Part shown: positions 47,700 to 56,316 of the stretch, in pieces
Position numbering within the stretch: position 1 is the stretch's first letter
How the letters are laid out: every line of letters starts with the position of its first letter
Notes under the pieces: model-generated
What the model saw: the letters and a program-made list of their open reading frames with translations, nothing else
Told to the model about the DNA's origin: nothing
The model's database searches: none
Source: Comamonas sp. Y33R10-2
GTDB lineage: Bacteria > Pseudomonadota > Gammaproteobacteria > Burkholderiales > Burkholderiaceae_C
DNA length: 64,000 nt
Assembly (NCBI RefSeq): GCF_019355935.1
Contig: NZ_CP079925.1
Coordinates: 1,736,001 to 1,800,000 of the forward strand
Direction of reading: 5' to 3'
Program-made: the position numbers and the translations under genes

Positions 47700-48809
47700 A
47701 TGTTATTCGATTCATCCATACGCAAAGAGCTAGCGCGCAGCTTTGGTGCTACAGCTGTGGTTCTCATCACTGTGGTGATGACCATGATGCTGATTCGCAC
47801 CCTGGGCCAAGCTTATAAGGGCAGTGTCAGCCCTTCCGACGTGATGCTGGTCATGGGCTTCACCGTGCTCGGGCAACTGCCCACTATTTTGGGCCTGAGC
47901 CTATTTGTCGCCATTGTGGGGTCCCTGTCGCGCATGTACCGCGACAGTGAGATGGTCATCTGGTTCGCCGCTGGTCAAGGCCTCGCCAGCCTGCTGCGCC
48001 CCTTGCTGCGTTTTGCCTGGCCCGTGATTTTGATCACCGCCGTGTTGGCGCTTGGCGTTTTGCCTTGGTCTTATCAGCAAATTGAGCAAATCAAAACCCA
48101 GTTTCAGCAGCGCAGCGATTTGGACCGTATCGCTCCCGGCGAGTTTCAAGAATCCGCTGGCGGCACACGCGTGTTCTTTGTAGACAAAGACTCCCCATCC
48201 GATATGGCGGCCAGCAACGTCTTTGTGGTCTCACGCGACCCCGGCAAAGAATCTGTCACATCTGCCAAGGGTGCGCACATTGCCACCATCAATGGCCAGC
48301 GTATGGTGGTTTTGGAAAATGGACAGCGCATGGAAACGCGCACCGATGACGGCACGACTCGCATCACCGACTTCAAGGAATACGGCGTTAAGGTCGATAA
48401 CGACAGTCCCGTAGCCATGCAAGAGATGGCGGCGCGCAGCATGCCTACCAAAGAACTCATTGGTCGAGATGAACCCATTGCCCGCTCCGTGCTGGCATGG
48501 CGGTTGGGCCTGCCCTTTGCCGCACTGAACTTTGTCATTTTGGGTCTCGCCATCTCTAGCGTGAACCCTCGCGCAGGCAACAGCTCCAGCTTGATGATCG
48601 CCCTGTTTGCCTTCATCGTTTACTACAACCTTATGACACTAGGCGAGAGCTGGGTCAGCGCCAACAAAATTGGCATGTGGGGCATTTTGGGACTGCTGCA
48701 CGGCAGTATTTTGGTCTGCAGTGTTCTTGTCTTACTGGCACGCCACTTACGTTGGTCACCCCGCGATCTGCTGCGCCGCAGCCATGCCAGCCAGGAGTCG
48801 GCACGATGA
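47700..48809 (+). CDS. lptF: Lipopolysaccharide export permease LptF
   Basis: Inner-membrane subunit of the LPS transporter, 369 residues with six helices (three at each end) around a periplasmic beta-jellyroll. MLFDSSIRKELARSF then a long helix is the typical LptF start, and GLAISSVNPRAGNSSSLM is a family motif before the final helices. It works with LptG and the ATPase LptB (not in the window). It overlaps lptG by 4 bp and starts 23 bp from divergent pepA. Confidence 0.95.
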   Translation: MLFDSSIRKELARSFGATAVVLITVVMTMMLIRTLGQAYKGSVSPSDVMLVMGFTVLGQLPTILGLSLFVAIVGSLSRMYRDSEMVIWFAAGQGLASLLRPLLRFAWPVILITAVLALGVLPWSYQQIEQIKTQFQQRSDLDRIAPGEFQESAGGTRVFFVDKDSPSDMAASNVFVVSRDPGKESVTSAKGAHIATINGQRMVVLENGQRMETRTDDGTTRITDFKEYGVKVDNDSPVAMQEMAARSMPTKELIGRDEPIARSVLAWRLGLPFAALNFVILGLAISSVNPRAGNSSSLMIALFAFIVYYNLMTLGESWVSANKIGMWGILGLLHGSILVCSVLVLLARHLRWSPRDLLRRSHASQESAR

Positions 48810-49903
48810 AAGTTCTTCGCAATCTGATTTACCGCGAAGTCATTCAAGCGGTGCTCTACGTTACGCTCGCATTCCTTGCGCTGTTCTTCTTCTTTGACTT
48901 GGTCGATGAGATGCGCTGGGTCGGCAGTGGCGGCTACACCACCACGCTCGCCCTACTGTTTGTGGCCTTGGCCATTCCCGGCCACCTCTATGAGCTCATG
49001 CCCATTGCTGTGCTGATTGGCGCTATTTTTGTGATGGCGAAGTTTGCGCAAAGCTCTGAGTTCACCATCATGCGCACCAGTGGCATGGGCCCTTGGCTTG
49101 CGCTGCGCACGCTGCTGGTTCTTGGCATGGGCTTTGTAGTGCTTACCGTCGCTGTGGGTGACTACATCGCACCTGCGGCTGAAAGTGTGAGCCAAAAGCT
49201 GCGCGTCATCGGCAAAGGCCAAATTTCTCGCGGCGCAACCGGTGCTTGGCTCAAAGAAAAACAGGGTCAGAACTCGGTTGCGATTAATGTCGGCGCGATT
49301 CAAAAGCCGGGCGAATTTGTGAACGTGCGCATCTTTGAGTTTGATGCCAATGGCCGCATCGCAGCGCAATTTAATGCCAAGTCTGCGCAAGTGGATGAGG
49401 AAAACGATCAATGGAAGCTGCAAGACGTGCAGTCCACCCAAGTCACGCAAAACGGTGACATTACCAAGATGGACCGCAGCAGTAAAGACAGCATGAACTG
49501 GCCCACCAAGGTCACGGCATCCATGGTTTCTGGCGCCCTGCTCAAGCCTGATCGCATGACGACGATTGCGCTGTTCCAGTTCGTTCAACACTTGCAAGAC
49601 AACGGCCAAGCCGCGCAAAAGTACGAAATTGAGTTCTGGCGCAAGGTCTTTTACCCGCTTAGCTGCTTGGTGATGGTGGTGCTCGCCCTGCCCTTTGCCT
49701 ATCTGCACTTCCGCTCTGGGGGCATCACCGCCTATGTGTTTGGCGGCGTGATGGCAGGTATCAGCTTCTTCTTGCTCAACAACGTTTTTGGCTACATTGG
49801 CACGTTGCAATCGTGGTGGCCTTGGCTGGCTGCTGCAGCGCCGGGCATGCTTTACACAGCCCTTTCGCTTTCTGCCTTTGGCTGGTTGGTCCTCAGACGT
49901 TAA
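48806..49903 (+). CDS. lptG: Lipopolysaccharide export permease LptG
   Basis: Partner of LptF in the LptB2FG LPS extractor, 365 residues with six helices and a periplasmic domain. FFFDLVDEM after the first helix, FWRKVFYPLSCLVMVVLALPFAYLHFR and the final GYIGTLQSWWPWLAA-type helix are family features. The start at 48806 is chosen because it overlaps the lptF stop (ATGA) and has GGAG upstream; the frame is open earlier, inside lptF. Confidence 0.95.
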   Translation: MKVLRNLIYREVIQAVLYVTLAFLALFFFFDLVDEMRWVGSGGYTTTLALLFVALAIPGHLYELMPIAVLIGAIFVMAKFAQSSEFTIMRTSGMGPWLALRTLLVLGMGFVVLTVAVGDYIAPAAESVSQKLRVIGKGQISRGATGAWLKEKQGQNSVAINVGAIQKPGEFVNVRIFEFDANGRIAAQFNAKSAQVDEENDQWKLQDVQSTQVTQNGDITKMDRSSKDSMNWPTKVTASMVSGALLKPDRMTTIALFQFVQHLQDNGQAAQKYEIEFWRKVFYPLSCLVMVVLALPFAYLHFRSGGITAYVFGGVMAGISFFLLNNVFGYIGTLQSWWPWLAAAAPGMLYTALSLSAFGWLVLRR

Positions 49904-49906
49904 GCA

Positions 49907-50302
49907 ATGTCAAACACTCATAGCACTCAGCCCACCCGGGCCGGCATGATCTTGCTGGCCCATGGATCAAGAGACCCCCTGTGGCGCCAACCAATTGAGG
50001 CTGTGCTGCTCGCCGTGCAAGCCAGCCAGCCCAAGCTGCCCTGTGCCTGCGCTTATCTTGAGGCCTGCGCGCCCGATCTGCCCACTGCAGCCAATGCGCT
50101 GATTGAGCAAGGTGTTAACCAGTTAACGGTGATGCCCCTGTTTCTCGGTACCGGTAAACATGCGCGTGAAGACATTCCGCGCTTGTTGGGCGAATTGCGC
50201 CTGCAGCACCCAGCTTGCCGCTTCGATCTACAAACTGCGGCAGGCGAGAACTCCAGAGTGACTGCGCTTCTTGCCCAAATTGCCATTGAAGCAATTGAGT
50301 GA
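49907..50302 (+). CDS. cbiX: Small sirohydrochlorin chelatase, CbiX/SirB type
   Basis: Short chelatase of 131 residues (CbiX-S type). ILLAHGSRDP near residues 15-24 carries the metal-binding His, and PLFLGTGKHAREDIP near 77-91 the second. It inserts Fe2+ or Co2+ into sirohydrochlorin for siroheme or cobalamin. With cysB 122 bp downstream, a role in siroheme for sulfite reductase is more likely here, though this is inference. It lies 3 bp after lptG. Confidence 0.88.
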   Translation: MSNTHSTQPTRAGMILLAHGSRDPLWRQPIEAVLLAVQASQPKLPCACAYLEACAPDLPTAANALIEQGVNQLTVMPLFLGTGKHAREDIPRLLGELRLQHPACRFDLQTAAGENSRVTALLAQIAIEAIE

Positions 50303-50424
50303 GTAGATGAGCAGGCAAACGCCGAGTTGACGACAGCACTGGCTCAAACATATCAAATCAAGCTAAAAAATAGGTTCTTTAGATATTTGAAGCATAATGA
50401 GGCAAGCTCTTAGTCCATGCACTC

Positions 50425-51366
50425 ATGAACCTGCATCAATTTCGCTTCGTTCAAGAAGCCGCTCGCCGCAACCTCAACCTCACCGAAGCTGCCAAGGCTT
50501 TGCACACCTCTCAGCCAGGCGTCTCCAAAGCCATTATTGAGCTAGAGGAAGAGTTGGGCATCGACATCTTTGCTCGACACGGCAAGCGCCTCAAGCGCAT
50601 TACCGAGCCCGGCCAAGAAGTTCTCAAAAGCATCGAACTCATCATGCGCGAAGTGGGCAACCTCAAGCGCATCGGCGAGCAGTACAGCGCGCAAGACAGC
50701 GGCACGCTCAGCATTGCCACCACCCACACACAAGCCCGCTATGTGCTGCCGCCAGCCGTGGCGCGTTTGCGTGAGATGTACCCCAAGGTCACCATCAGCT
50801 TGCATCAGGCCACGCCCGCTGAAGTAGCGCGCATGGTGATCGATGAAGTCGCTGAAATTGGCATGGCCACCGAGTCGCTGGCCGACTACCCAGAACTGGT
50901 CACCTTGCCTTGCTATGAATGGCAGCATGTGCTGGTCTTCCCCACAGGTCACCCGCTGGCGCAAAAAGAGCGCATCACGCTGGAAGATATTGCACAAGAA
51001 GCACTGATTACCTACCACCCCTCCTTTACCGGTCGCGGCAAGGTAGATCAGGCATTTGCCATGCGCCGCCTGCACCCGCACATCGTGCTGGAGGCGATTG
51101 ATGCCGACGTGATCAAGACCTATGTGCGCCTAGGCTTGGGTATCGGCATCGTGGCTGAAATGGCAATGCGCGATGACCCGTTCAACGACCTCGTCGTGCG
51201 TCCGGTCGGACATCTGTTTGGCACCAGCGTTGCCCGCGTAGCTATCAAGCGCGGCGCTTATTTGCGTAACTTTGTCTACAAGTTTGCCGAGCTGCTCAGC
51301 GACCGCCTCTCGCGCGACCTCATCATCCGCGCCATGAATGGCAGCGTGGACGACTTCGGACTGTAA
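50425..51366 (+). CDS. cysB: Sulfur-assimilation LysR regulator CysB
   Basis: LysR regulator of 313 residues, matching CysB closely. MNLHQFRFVQEAARRNLNLT opens the helix-turn-helix, LHTSQPGVSKAI is its recognition part, and TTHTQARYVLPP and PSFTGRGKVD line the effector pocket of CysB/Cbl proteins. CysB activates sulfate and thiosulfate use with N-acetylserine as inducer. The 122-bp gap after cbiX is AT-rich and could hold its promoter. Confidence 0.95.
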   Translation: MNLHQFRFVQEAARRNLNLTEAAKALHTSQPGVSKAIIELEEELGIDIFARHGKRLKRITEPGQEVLKSIELIMREVGNLKRIGEQYSAQDSGTLSIATTHTQARYVLPPAVARLREMYPKVTISLHQATPAEVARMVIDEVAEIGMATESLADYPELVTLPCYEWQHVLVFPTGHPLAQKERITLEDIAQEALITYHPSFTGRGKVDQAFAMRRLHPHIVLEAIDADVIKTYVRLGLGIGIVAEMAMRDDPFNDLVVRPVGHLFGTSVARVAIKRGAYLRNFVYKFAELLSDRLSRDLIIRAMNGSVDDFGL

Positions 51367-51412
51367 TTTCCCCCGCCGGGGCCATGCCCCGAGCCTGCAC
51401 TGCAAGACTATC

Positions 51413-52561
51413 GTGACTCCCACTTTCCCCAGCAAACTGCCCAATGTGGGCACCACCATTTTCTCCGTCATGTCGGCGCTGGCCGCTGAGCACAAGGCCG
51501 TCAACCTCGGTCAAGGCTTTCCGGATTTTGGCTGCGACCCCAAGCTGTTAGACGCCGTCAACAATGCCATGCGCGCCGGCCACAACCAGTACCCGCCCAT
51601 GACCGGCTGGCCTGCGCTGCGCGAAGCAGTCGCTTCTAAAATCGAAGCACTGCACGCACACCGCTACGACGCTGCCAGCGAAATCACCATTACCGCCGGC
51701 GCTACCCAAGCCATTTTGACCATCATCCTGGCCACCGTGCATGCAGGCGATGAAGTCATCGTGCTCGACCCCTGCTACGACAGCTATGTGCCCAATATTG
51801 AAACTGCAGGCGGCATCCCTGTGCGCGTGGCTCTCACGCCCGGCAGCTTTCGCCCTGACTTTGCAAAAATCGCAGCAGCCATCACGCCGCGCACGCGCCT
51901 TTTAATCATCAACAGCCCGCACAACCCCAGTGCCACCATCTGGACTGATGCGGAAATGCGCCAACTCGAAGCGCTGCTCGCCCCCACCAATGTGCTTCTC
52001 ATCAGCGACGAAGTGTATGAGCACATGGTCTACGACGGCGCCCAGCACCTGAGCAGCGCCCGCTACCCCGGCCTTGCCGAACGCGCCTTTATCGTCTCGA
52101 GCTTTGGCAAAACTTTTCACGTGACAGGCTGGAAGGTCGGCACCGTCGCCGCGCCCGCCGCGCTAACGGCTGAATTTCGCAAGCTGCACCAGTTCAACGT
52201 GTTCACCGTCAACACGCCCATGCAGGCGGGTCTGGCGCAGTACATGCAAGACCCCGCGCCTTACCTGAACCTCTCCGCTTTTTACCAAGCCAAACGCGAT
52301 CTGTTCTTGAGCGGTTTGCAAGGCTCGCGCCTGAAGCTGCTGCCCACGGCTGGCACCTACTTTTTGTGCGCTGATATTTCTTCAGTCTCTGAGCTCAATG
52401 AGGCCGAGTTTTGCCAATGGCTAGTCAAAGAAATTGGAGTGGCAGCCATTCCTATGTCAGCGTTCTACGGAGATGGTTTCGATCAGCGTGTGGTGCGTTT
52501 TTGCTTCGCCAAAAAGGATGACACCTTGGTTGAAGCGGCCTCCAGACTGCGCAAGCTGTAA
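51413..52561 (+). CDS. PLP aminotransferase, methionine aminotransferase (YbdL) type
   Basis: Class I/II aminotransferase of 382 residues. The PLP Lys lies in SSFGKTFHVTGWKVG; other signs are NLGQGFPDF, GATQAI, INSPHNPSA and SDEVYEH. The text resembles YbdL/kynurenine-aminotransferase-like enzymes that prefer methionine and aromatic amino acids. The GTG at 51413 is preferred because family members begin near TFPSKLPNVGTTIF; an earlier ATG at 51338 would overlap cysB, and an ATG at 51469 is too short. It follows cysB by 46 bp. Confidence 0.88.
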   Translation: MTPTFPSKLPNVGTTIFSVMSALAAEHKAVNLGQGFPDFGCDPKLLDAVNNAMRAGHNQYPPMTGWPALREAVASKIEALHAHRYDAASEITITAGATQAILTIILATVHAGDEVIVLDPCYDSYVPNIETAGGIPVRVALTPGSFRPDFAKIAAAITPRTRLLIINSPHNPSATIWTDAEMRQLEALLAPTNVLLISDEVYEHMVYDGAQHLSSARYPGLAERAFIVSSFGKTFHVTGWKVGTVAAPAALTAEFRKLHQFNVFTVNTPMQAGLAQYMQDPAPYLNLSAFYQAKRDLFLSGLQGSRLKLLPTAGTYFLCADISSVSELNEAEFCQWLVKEIGVAAIPMSAFYGDGFDQRVVRFCFAKKDDTLVEAASRLRKL

Positions 52562-52581
52562 ACAGCATCACTTCAAAAAAA

Positions 52582-52600
52582 GGAGCACCTACCGTGCTCC
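52582..52600 (+). terminator. Terminator after the aminotransferase gene
   Basis: Perfect 7-bp stem GGAGCAC / GTGCTCC with loop CTACC, extended by flanking A-run and T-run. Confidence 0.93.
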
Positions 52601-52840
52601 TTTTTTCATTTCCAGCTTATTTTTATGCTGCAACCAATATTGAGCGGGGACTAGCAGCTATCGAATTTGAATATTCTTTCAAATCATCTAGCTTCAGCGC
52701 ACCTCAAAATACCAATCAATCTCAAAGATTGCTGACAGGCCTCACAAGAAGCTTCAGACTGCGAATTGCAGCCTCTGAAACAGGCCCTAAAATCATTCCG
52801 CTTACGTAAACGTCAACTCAATACTCAGGCAGGATCTTTA

Positions 52841-52909
52841 ATGTATCCGTCAAGATATGAAGACGCGATTACAGCAGCGCTGTCATGGCGCGCACGCTGC
52901 CCAAAGTAG
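52841..52909 (+). other. Possible 22-codon leader ORF in the gap before the acyl-CoA dehydrogenase gene
   Basis: The 363-bp gap 52607-52969 holds no full gene. It contains ATG-to-TAG for 22 codons (begins MYPSRYEDAITAAL) with AGGATC five bases upstream, ending 60 bp before the acyl-CoA dehydrogenase start. It could be a translated leader or chance. A partial relative of the GCTATCAA repeat (CTAGCAGCTATC) lies at 52651-52662. Confidence 0.2.
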
Positions 52910-52969
52910 AACAAAGGACTGGCCCTGAAGACGCCAGTGCATAGACAACCTTTCAAGGAAACCGTAACG

Positions 52970-54790
52970 ATGACCTATACCGCCCCCATCAAAGACATGT
53001 TGTTCAACATGGAGCATTTAGCCGAAATCGAGCAAGTCGCTCAGCTACCCGGCTTTGAAGATGCAGGACTGGAAACGGCTCAAGCGGTTTTAGAAGAATG
53101 CGCCAAACTCTGCGAAACGGTTGTCGCCCCCTTGAATGTGGAGGGCGACATGAACCCCTCATCCTTCAAAGATGGCAAGGTCACCACCACACCCGGTTTT
53201 GCCGATGCCTTCAAGCAATACGCCGAAGGCGGCTGGCAAGGTCTGCAACACCCTGGCGATTTTGGCGGCCAAGGCCTGCCCAAGACGATTGGCGCAGCCT
53301 GCATCGAAATGCTCAACAGCGCCAACCTGAGCTTTGCCCTGTGCCCGCTGCTGACCGATGGCGCGATTGAAGCCCTGCTGACGGCTGGCAGCGACGAGCT
53401 AAAGGCGACCTACCTTGAAAAGCTGGTGACCGGCGAGTGGACTGGCACCATGAACCTGACTGAGCCTCAGGCCGGCTCCGATCTGGCGCTTGTGCGCACC
53501 AAGGCCGATCCGCAAGGTGACGGCAGCTACAAGGTGTTTGGCACCAAGATCTTTATCACCTATGGCGAGCACGACATGGCGGACAACATCGTCCACCTAG
53601 TGCTGGCCCGTGTGGCAGGTGCGCCTGAAGGCGTCAAGGGCATCAGTCTGTTTGTAGTGCCTAAATTTTTGGTCAACAAAGATAGCTCATTGGGACAGCG
53701 CAACGATGTGCACTGCGTCAGCATCGAGCACAAAATGGGCATCAAGGCATCGCCCACGACCGTGCTGCAGTTTGGCGACGGCACAGCGGCAAGCATTGCA
53801 GACAGCGCAGGAGCCGGCGCTGTGGGCTATCTGGTCGGTGAAGAAAACCGCGGCCTCGAATACATGTTCATCATGATGAATGCGGCCCGCTACGCTGTGG
53901 GCGTGCAAGGTCTGGCCGTCGCCGAGCGCGCCTACCAGCATGCCGTGGCATACGCTAAAGATCGCGTACAAAGCCGCCCTGTGGATGGATCCGTCAAAGC
54001 CAGCACCACCATCATTCACCACCCCGACGTGCGCCGCATGCTGATGACCATGCGCGCCTTCAACGAAGGCTGCCGCGCCATGGCCACCACAGCCGCTGCC
54101 GCTTACGATGCGTCTCACCACCACCCCGATGCAGCGGTGCGTGCGGCCAACGCCACCTTCTATGAATTCATGGTGCCGCTGGTCAAGGGCTATAGCACCG
54201 AGATGAGTCTGGAAGTGACCAGCTTGGGCGTGCAAGTGCACGGTGGCATGGGCTTTATCGAAGAAACTGGCGCTGCCCAGTACTACCGCGACGCCAAGAT
54301 CTTGACTATTTACGAAGGCACAACCGCCATTCAGGCCAACGATCTGGTAGGCCGCAAAACCGCCCGTGATGGCGGCGAAACGGCCAAAGCCATCGCTGCC
54401 CAGATTGAAAAAACCGAAGTTGAACTCATCGCCAGTGACAGTGCCGTAGCCAAAACGGTTGCCAAACATCTGGCGCAAGCCAGCCAAGCCTTTGTGCAAG
54501 TGGTTGAGTTCATCGCAGCTCATGCCAAGACTGATCCCAATGCCGTTTATGCAGGCAGCGTGCCCTACTTGATGCTGACAGGCAATCTGGTGGCCGGCTG
54601 GCAACTGGGCCGCTCAGTTCTAGTCGCAGAGCAGCAGCTGAAAAACGGCCAAGACGCCGCCTTTATGCAAGCCAAACTGGCCACTGCGCAATTCTATGCA
54701 GAGCACATCCTGACGCGTGTGCCCGGCCAAGCAGATTCTGTGATCAATGGCGCTGCCAGCGTCATGGCGCTGCCTTTGGACATGTTCTAA
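52970..54790 (+). CDS. Acyl-CoA dehydrogenase, long (about 600-residue) type
   Basis: FAD enzyme of 606 residues of the subgroup with an extra N-terminal segment and a C-terminal extension (including 3-methylmercaptopropionyl-CoA dehydrogenase DmdC and fatty acyl-CoA dehydrogenases). Motifs are MNLTEPQAGSDLA for flavin contact, the middle-domain VHCVSIEHKMGI, QVHGGMGFIEE and YEGTTAIQANDLVGRK, whose Glu is the usual catalytic-base position. Substrate cannot be read. The start at 52970 has AAGGAA nine bases upstream. Other beta-oxidation genes are not adjacent. Confidence 0.92.
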   Translation: MTYTAPIKDMLFNMEHLAEIEQVAQLPGFEDAGLETAQAVLEECAKLCETVVAPLNVEGDMNPSSFKDGKVTTTPGFADAFKQYAEGGWQGLQHPGDFGGQGLPKTIGAACIEMLNSANLSFALCPLLTDGAIEALLTAGSDELKATYLEKLVTGEWTGTMNLTEPQAGSDLALVRTKADPQGDGSYKVFGTKIFITYGEHDMADNIVHLVLARVAGAPEGVKGISLFVVPKFLVNKDSSLGQRNDVHCVSIEHKMGIKASPTTVLQFGDGTAASIADSAGAGAVGYLVGEENRGLEYMFIMMNAARYAVGVQGLAVAERAYQHAVAYAKDRVQSRPVDGSVKASTTIIHHPDVRRMLMTMRAFNEGCRAMATTAAAAYDASHHHPDAAVRAANATFYEFMVPLVKGYSTEMSLEVTSLGVQVHGGMGFIEETGAAQYYRDAKILTIYEGTTAIQANDLVGRKTARDGGETAKAIAAQIEKTEVELIASDSAVAKTVAKHLAQASQAFVQVVEFIAAHAKTDPNAVYAGSVPYLMLTGNLVAGWQLGRSVLVAEQQLKNGQDAAFMQAKLATAQFYAEHILTRVPGQADSVINGAASVMALPLDMF

Positions 54791-54860
54791 ACTTACTTAG
54801 AACGACTCTTAAAGCCGTTCACAAAGGCAGTACAAGGGCTGTTACAAGGCAACTGCCCAC

Positions 54861-54901
54861 AAAAAGCCCCTGAGTGACTTAGCATCACTCAGGGGCTTTT
54901 T
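54861..54901. terminator. Bidirectional terminator with perfect 17-bp stem
   Basis: AAAAAGCCCCTGAGTGA (54861-54877) and its exact complement (54885-54901), loop CTTAGCA. It lies between convergent acyl-CoA dehydrogenase and DUF3820 genes. Confidence 0.97.
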
Positions 54902-54914
54902 ATTTTCACGGCAA

Positions 54915-55154
54915 CTACTCCTGCGCTCTGGGCCTCAGCCCTGCCGCCTTGCGGATCGGCTCCAGCAGCTCACTCAAACCGTTATGGTCCAGCTCCTGCA
55001 TCAAGGCCAGCAACTGCCCAATTTCACCTTTGGGAAAGCCCTCTCGGGCAAACCAATTGAGGTAATTGCCCGGCAAGTCGGCAATCAGGCGGCCTTTGTA
55101 TTTGCCATAGGGCATTTGCACGCGCACTAGGCGCTCAAGCGTTTCGGGGGTCAT
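54915..55154 (-). CDS. DUF3820 small protein
   Basis: Cytoplasmic protein of 79 residues. MPYGKYKGRLIADLPGNYLNWFAREGFPKG is shared by the DUF3820 family, sometimes labelled a putative quorum-sensing-regulated protein. The conserved core looks like a small exonuclease-accessory-like fold, but the function is unknown. It stands alone, with terminators or gaps on both sides. Confidence 0.85.
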   Translation of the reverse strand: MTPETLERLVRVQMPYGKYKGRLIADLPGNYLNWFAREGFPKGEIGQLLALMQELDHNGLSELLEPIRKAAGLRPRAQE

Positions 55155-55332
55155 GAGAGATGAGGCAATTCAAAAAATGCAAGAATTTGAATAAAAAACG
55201 ACGTTCTTATAACCAAATAAGAAAAATGTCCTTCCAGCTTTGGTGCGCCGCACTAGACTATGCACCTAACTTCACCGCGGCCGGTATAAGGCCAAGGGAT
55301 TTTTTGCAACTTGCCGAAGAAGGTCTGACCCC

Positions 55333-56115
55333 ATGTTGAAGAAAGCTCTCTCTGCTATCGCTATTGCCACTCTGGCGCTGTCGGCCCAAGCCGAAGTTCT
55401 GAAAGTGGCGGCAACGGCCGTGCCACACGCCGAAATCCTGAACTTTATCAAGCCCGCCTTGAAGGCTCAGGGCATTGATCTCGAAATCAAGGAGTTCAGC
55501 GACTACGTTCAGCCCAATGCAGCCGTGGAAGACAAGCAACTGGACGCCAACTTCTTCCAGCACCAGCCTTACCTGGACAGCTATAACAAGGATCGCAAGA
55601 CCTCGCTGGTCGCCGTGCCCAATGGCAAGGTACATGTGGAGCCCTTCGGCGCTTACTCCAGCAAGATCAAAAACATTAAGGATCTGAAGAATGGCGCAAC
55701 CATCGCCATCCCTAATGACCCATCCAACGGCGGCCGCGCCCTGATTTTGCTGGCAAAGCAAGGTCTGATCGAGCTCAAGGACCCCAAAAGCCTGACGCCC
55801 ACCGCGCTGGAAATTACCAAGAACCCCAAGAAGCTGAAGTTCAAGGAACTGGAAGCCCCTCTGCTGCCCCGCGCACTGGCTGACGTGGATCTGGCTTTGA
55901 TCAACACCAATTACGCCATTGAAGCAAAGTTGAATCCCACCAAGGACGCTTTGTTCATCGAAGGTGCTGATTCGCCCTACACCAACATCGTTGCGGCCCG
56001 CAAGGATCGCGCAGGCGGTGCAGACATTGCCAAGTTGATGGGCGCCCTGCACTCCGCAGAGACCAAGAAGTTCATCATCGAAAAATACAAGGGTGCTGTC
56101 GTTCCCGCGTTCTAA
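55333..56115 (+). CDS. MetQ/NlpA-family solute-binding protein
   Basis: Periplasmic receptor of 260 residues of the NlpA family, which usually serves methionine ABC importers. An N-terminal signal peptide of about 20 residues (MLKKALSAIA, cleavage after AQA) has no lipobox Cys, unlike classic MetQ lipoproteins. Family motifs are VAATAVPHAEIL, DYVQPNAAVEDKQLDANFFQH, FGAYSSKIK, IPNDPSNGGRALILL and LINTNYA. No metN or metI is near, so the permease must be elsewhere or the ligand differs. Confidence 0.9.
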   Translation: MLKKALSAIAIATLALSAQAEVLKVAATAVPHAEILNFIKPALKAQGIDLEIKEFSDYVQPNAAVEDKQLDANFFQHQPYLDSYNKDRKTSLVAVPNGKVHVEPFGAYSSKIKNIKDLKNGATIAIPNDPSNGGRALILLAKQGLIELKDPKSLTPTALEITKNPKKLKFKELEAPLLPRALADVDLALINTNYAIEAKLNPTKDALFIEGADSPYTNIVAARKDRAGGADIAKLMGALHSAETKKFIIEKYKGAVVPAF

Positions 56116-56134
56116 TTGAACGACACATTTCAAC

Positions 56135-56160
56135 AAAAGCGCTGCATTTGCAGCGCTTTT
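56135..56160. terminator. Terminator after the NlpA-family gene
   Basis: Perfect 11-bp stem AAAAGCGCTGC / GCAGCGCTTTT with loop ATTT and further T. It lies ahead of the convergent spoVR gene. Confidence 0.93.
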
Positions 56161-56316
56161 TGCTTTTGATTGCAGACTACAGAATCGCCATTGTGAATCG
56201 TTTTTCTGAGCGAACCTGCCCACAGACGGTGGCTAAAGCATAGCTGCGCCTGGGTTAGGACAACTCTGCCCAGAACGTTGCTTCATGCAACCGCGCCGTG
56301 ATTTATTAAAAAAACC

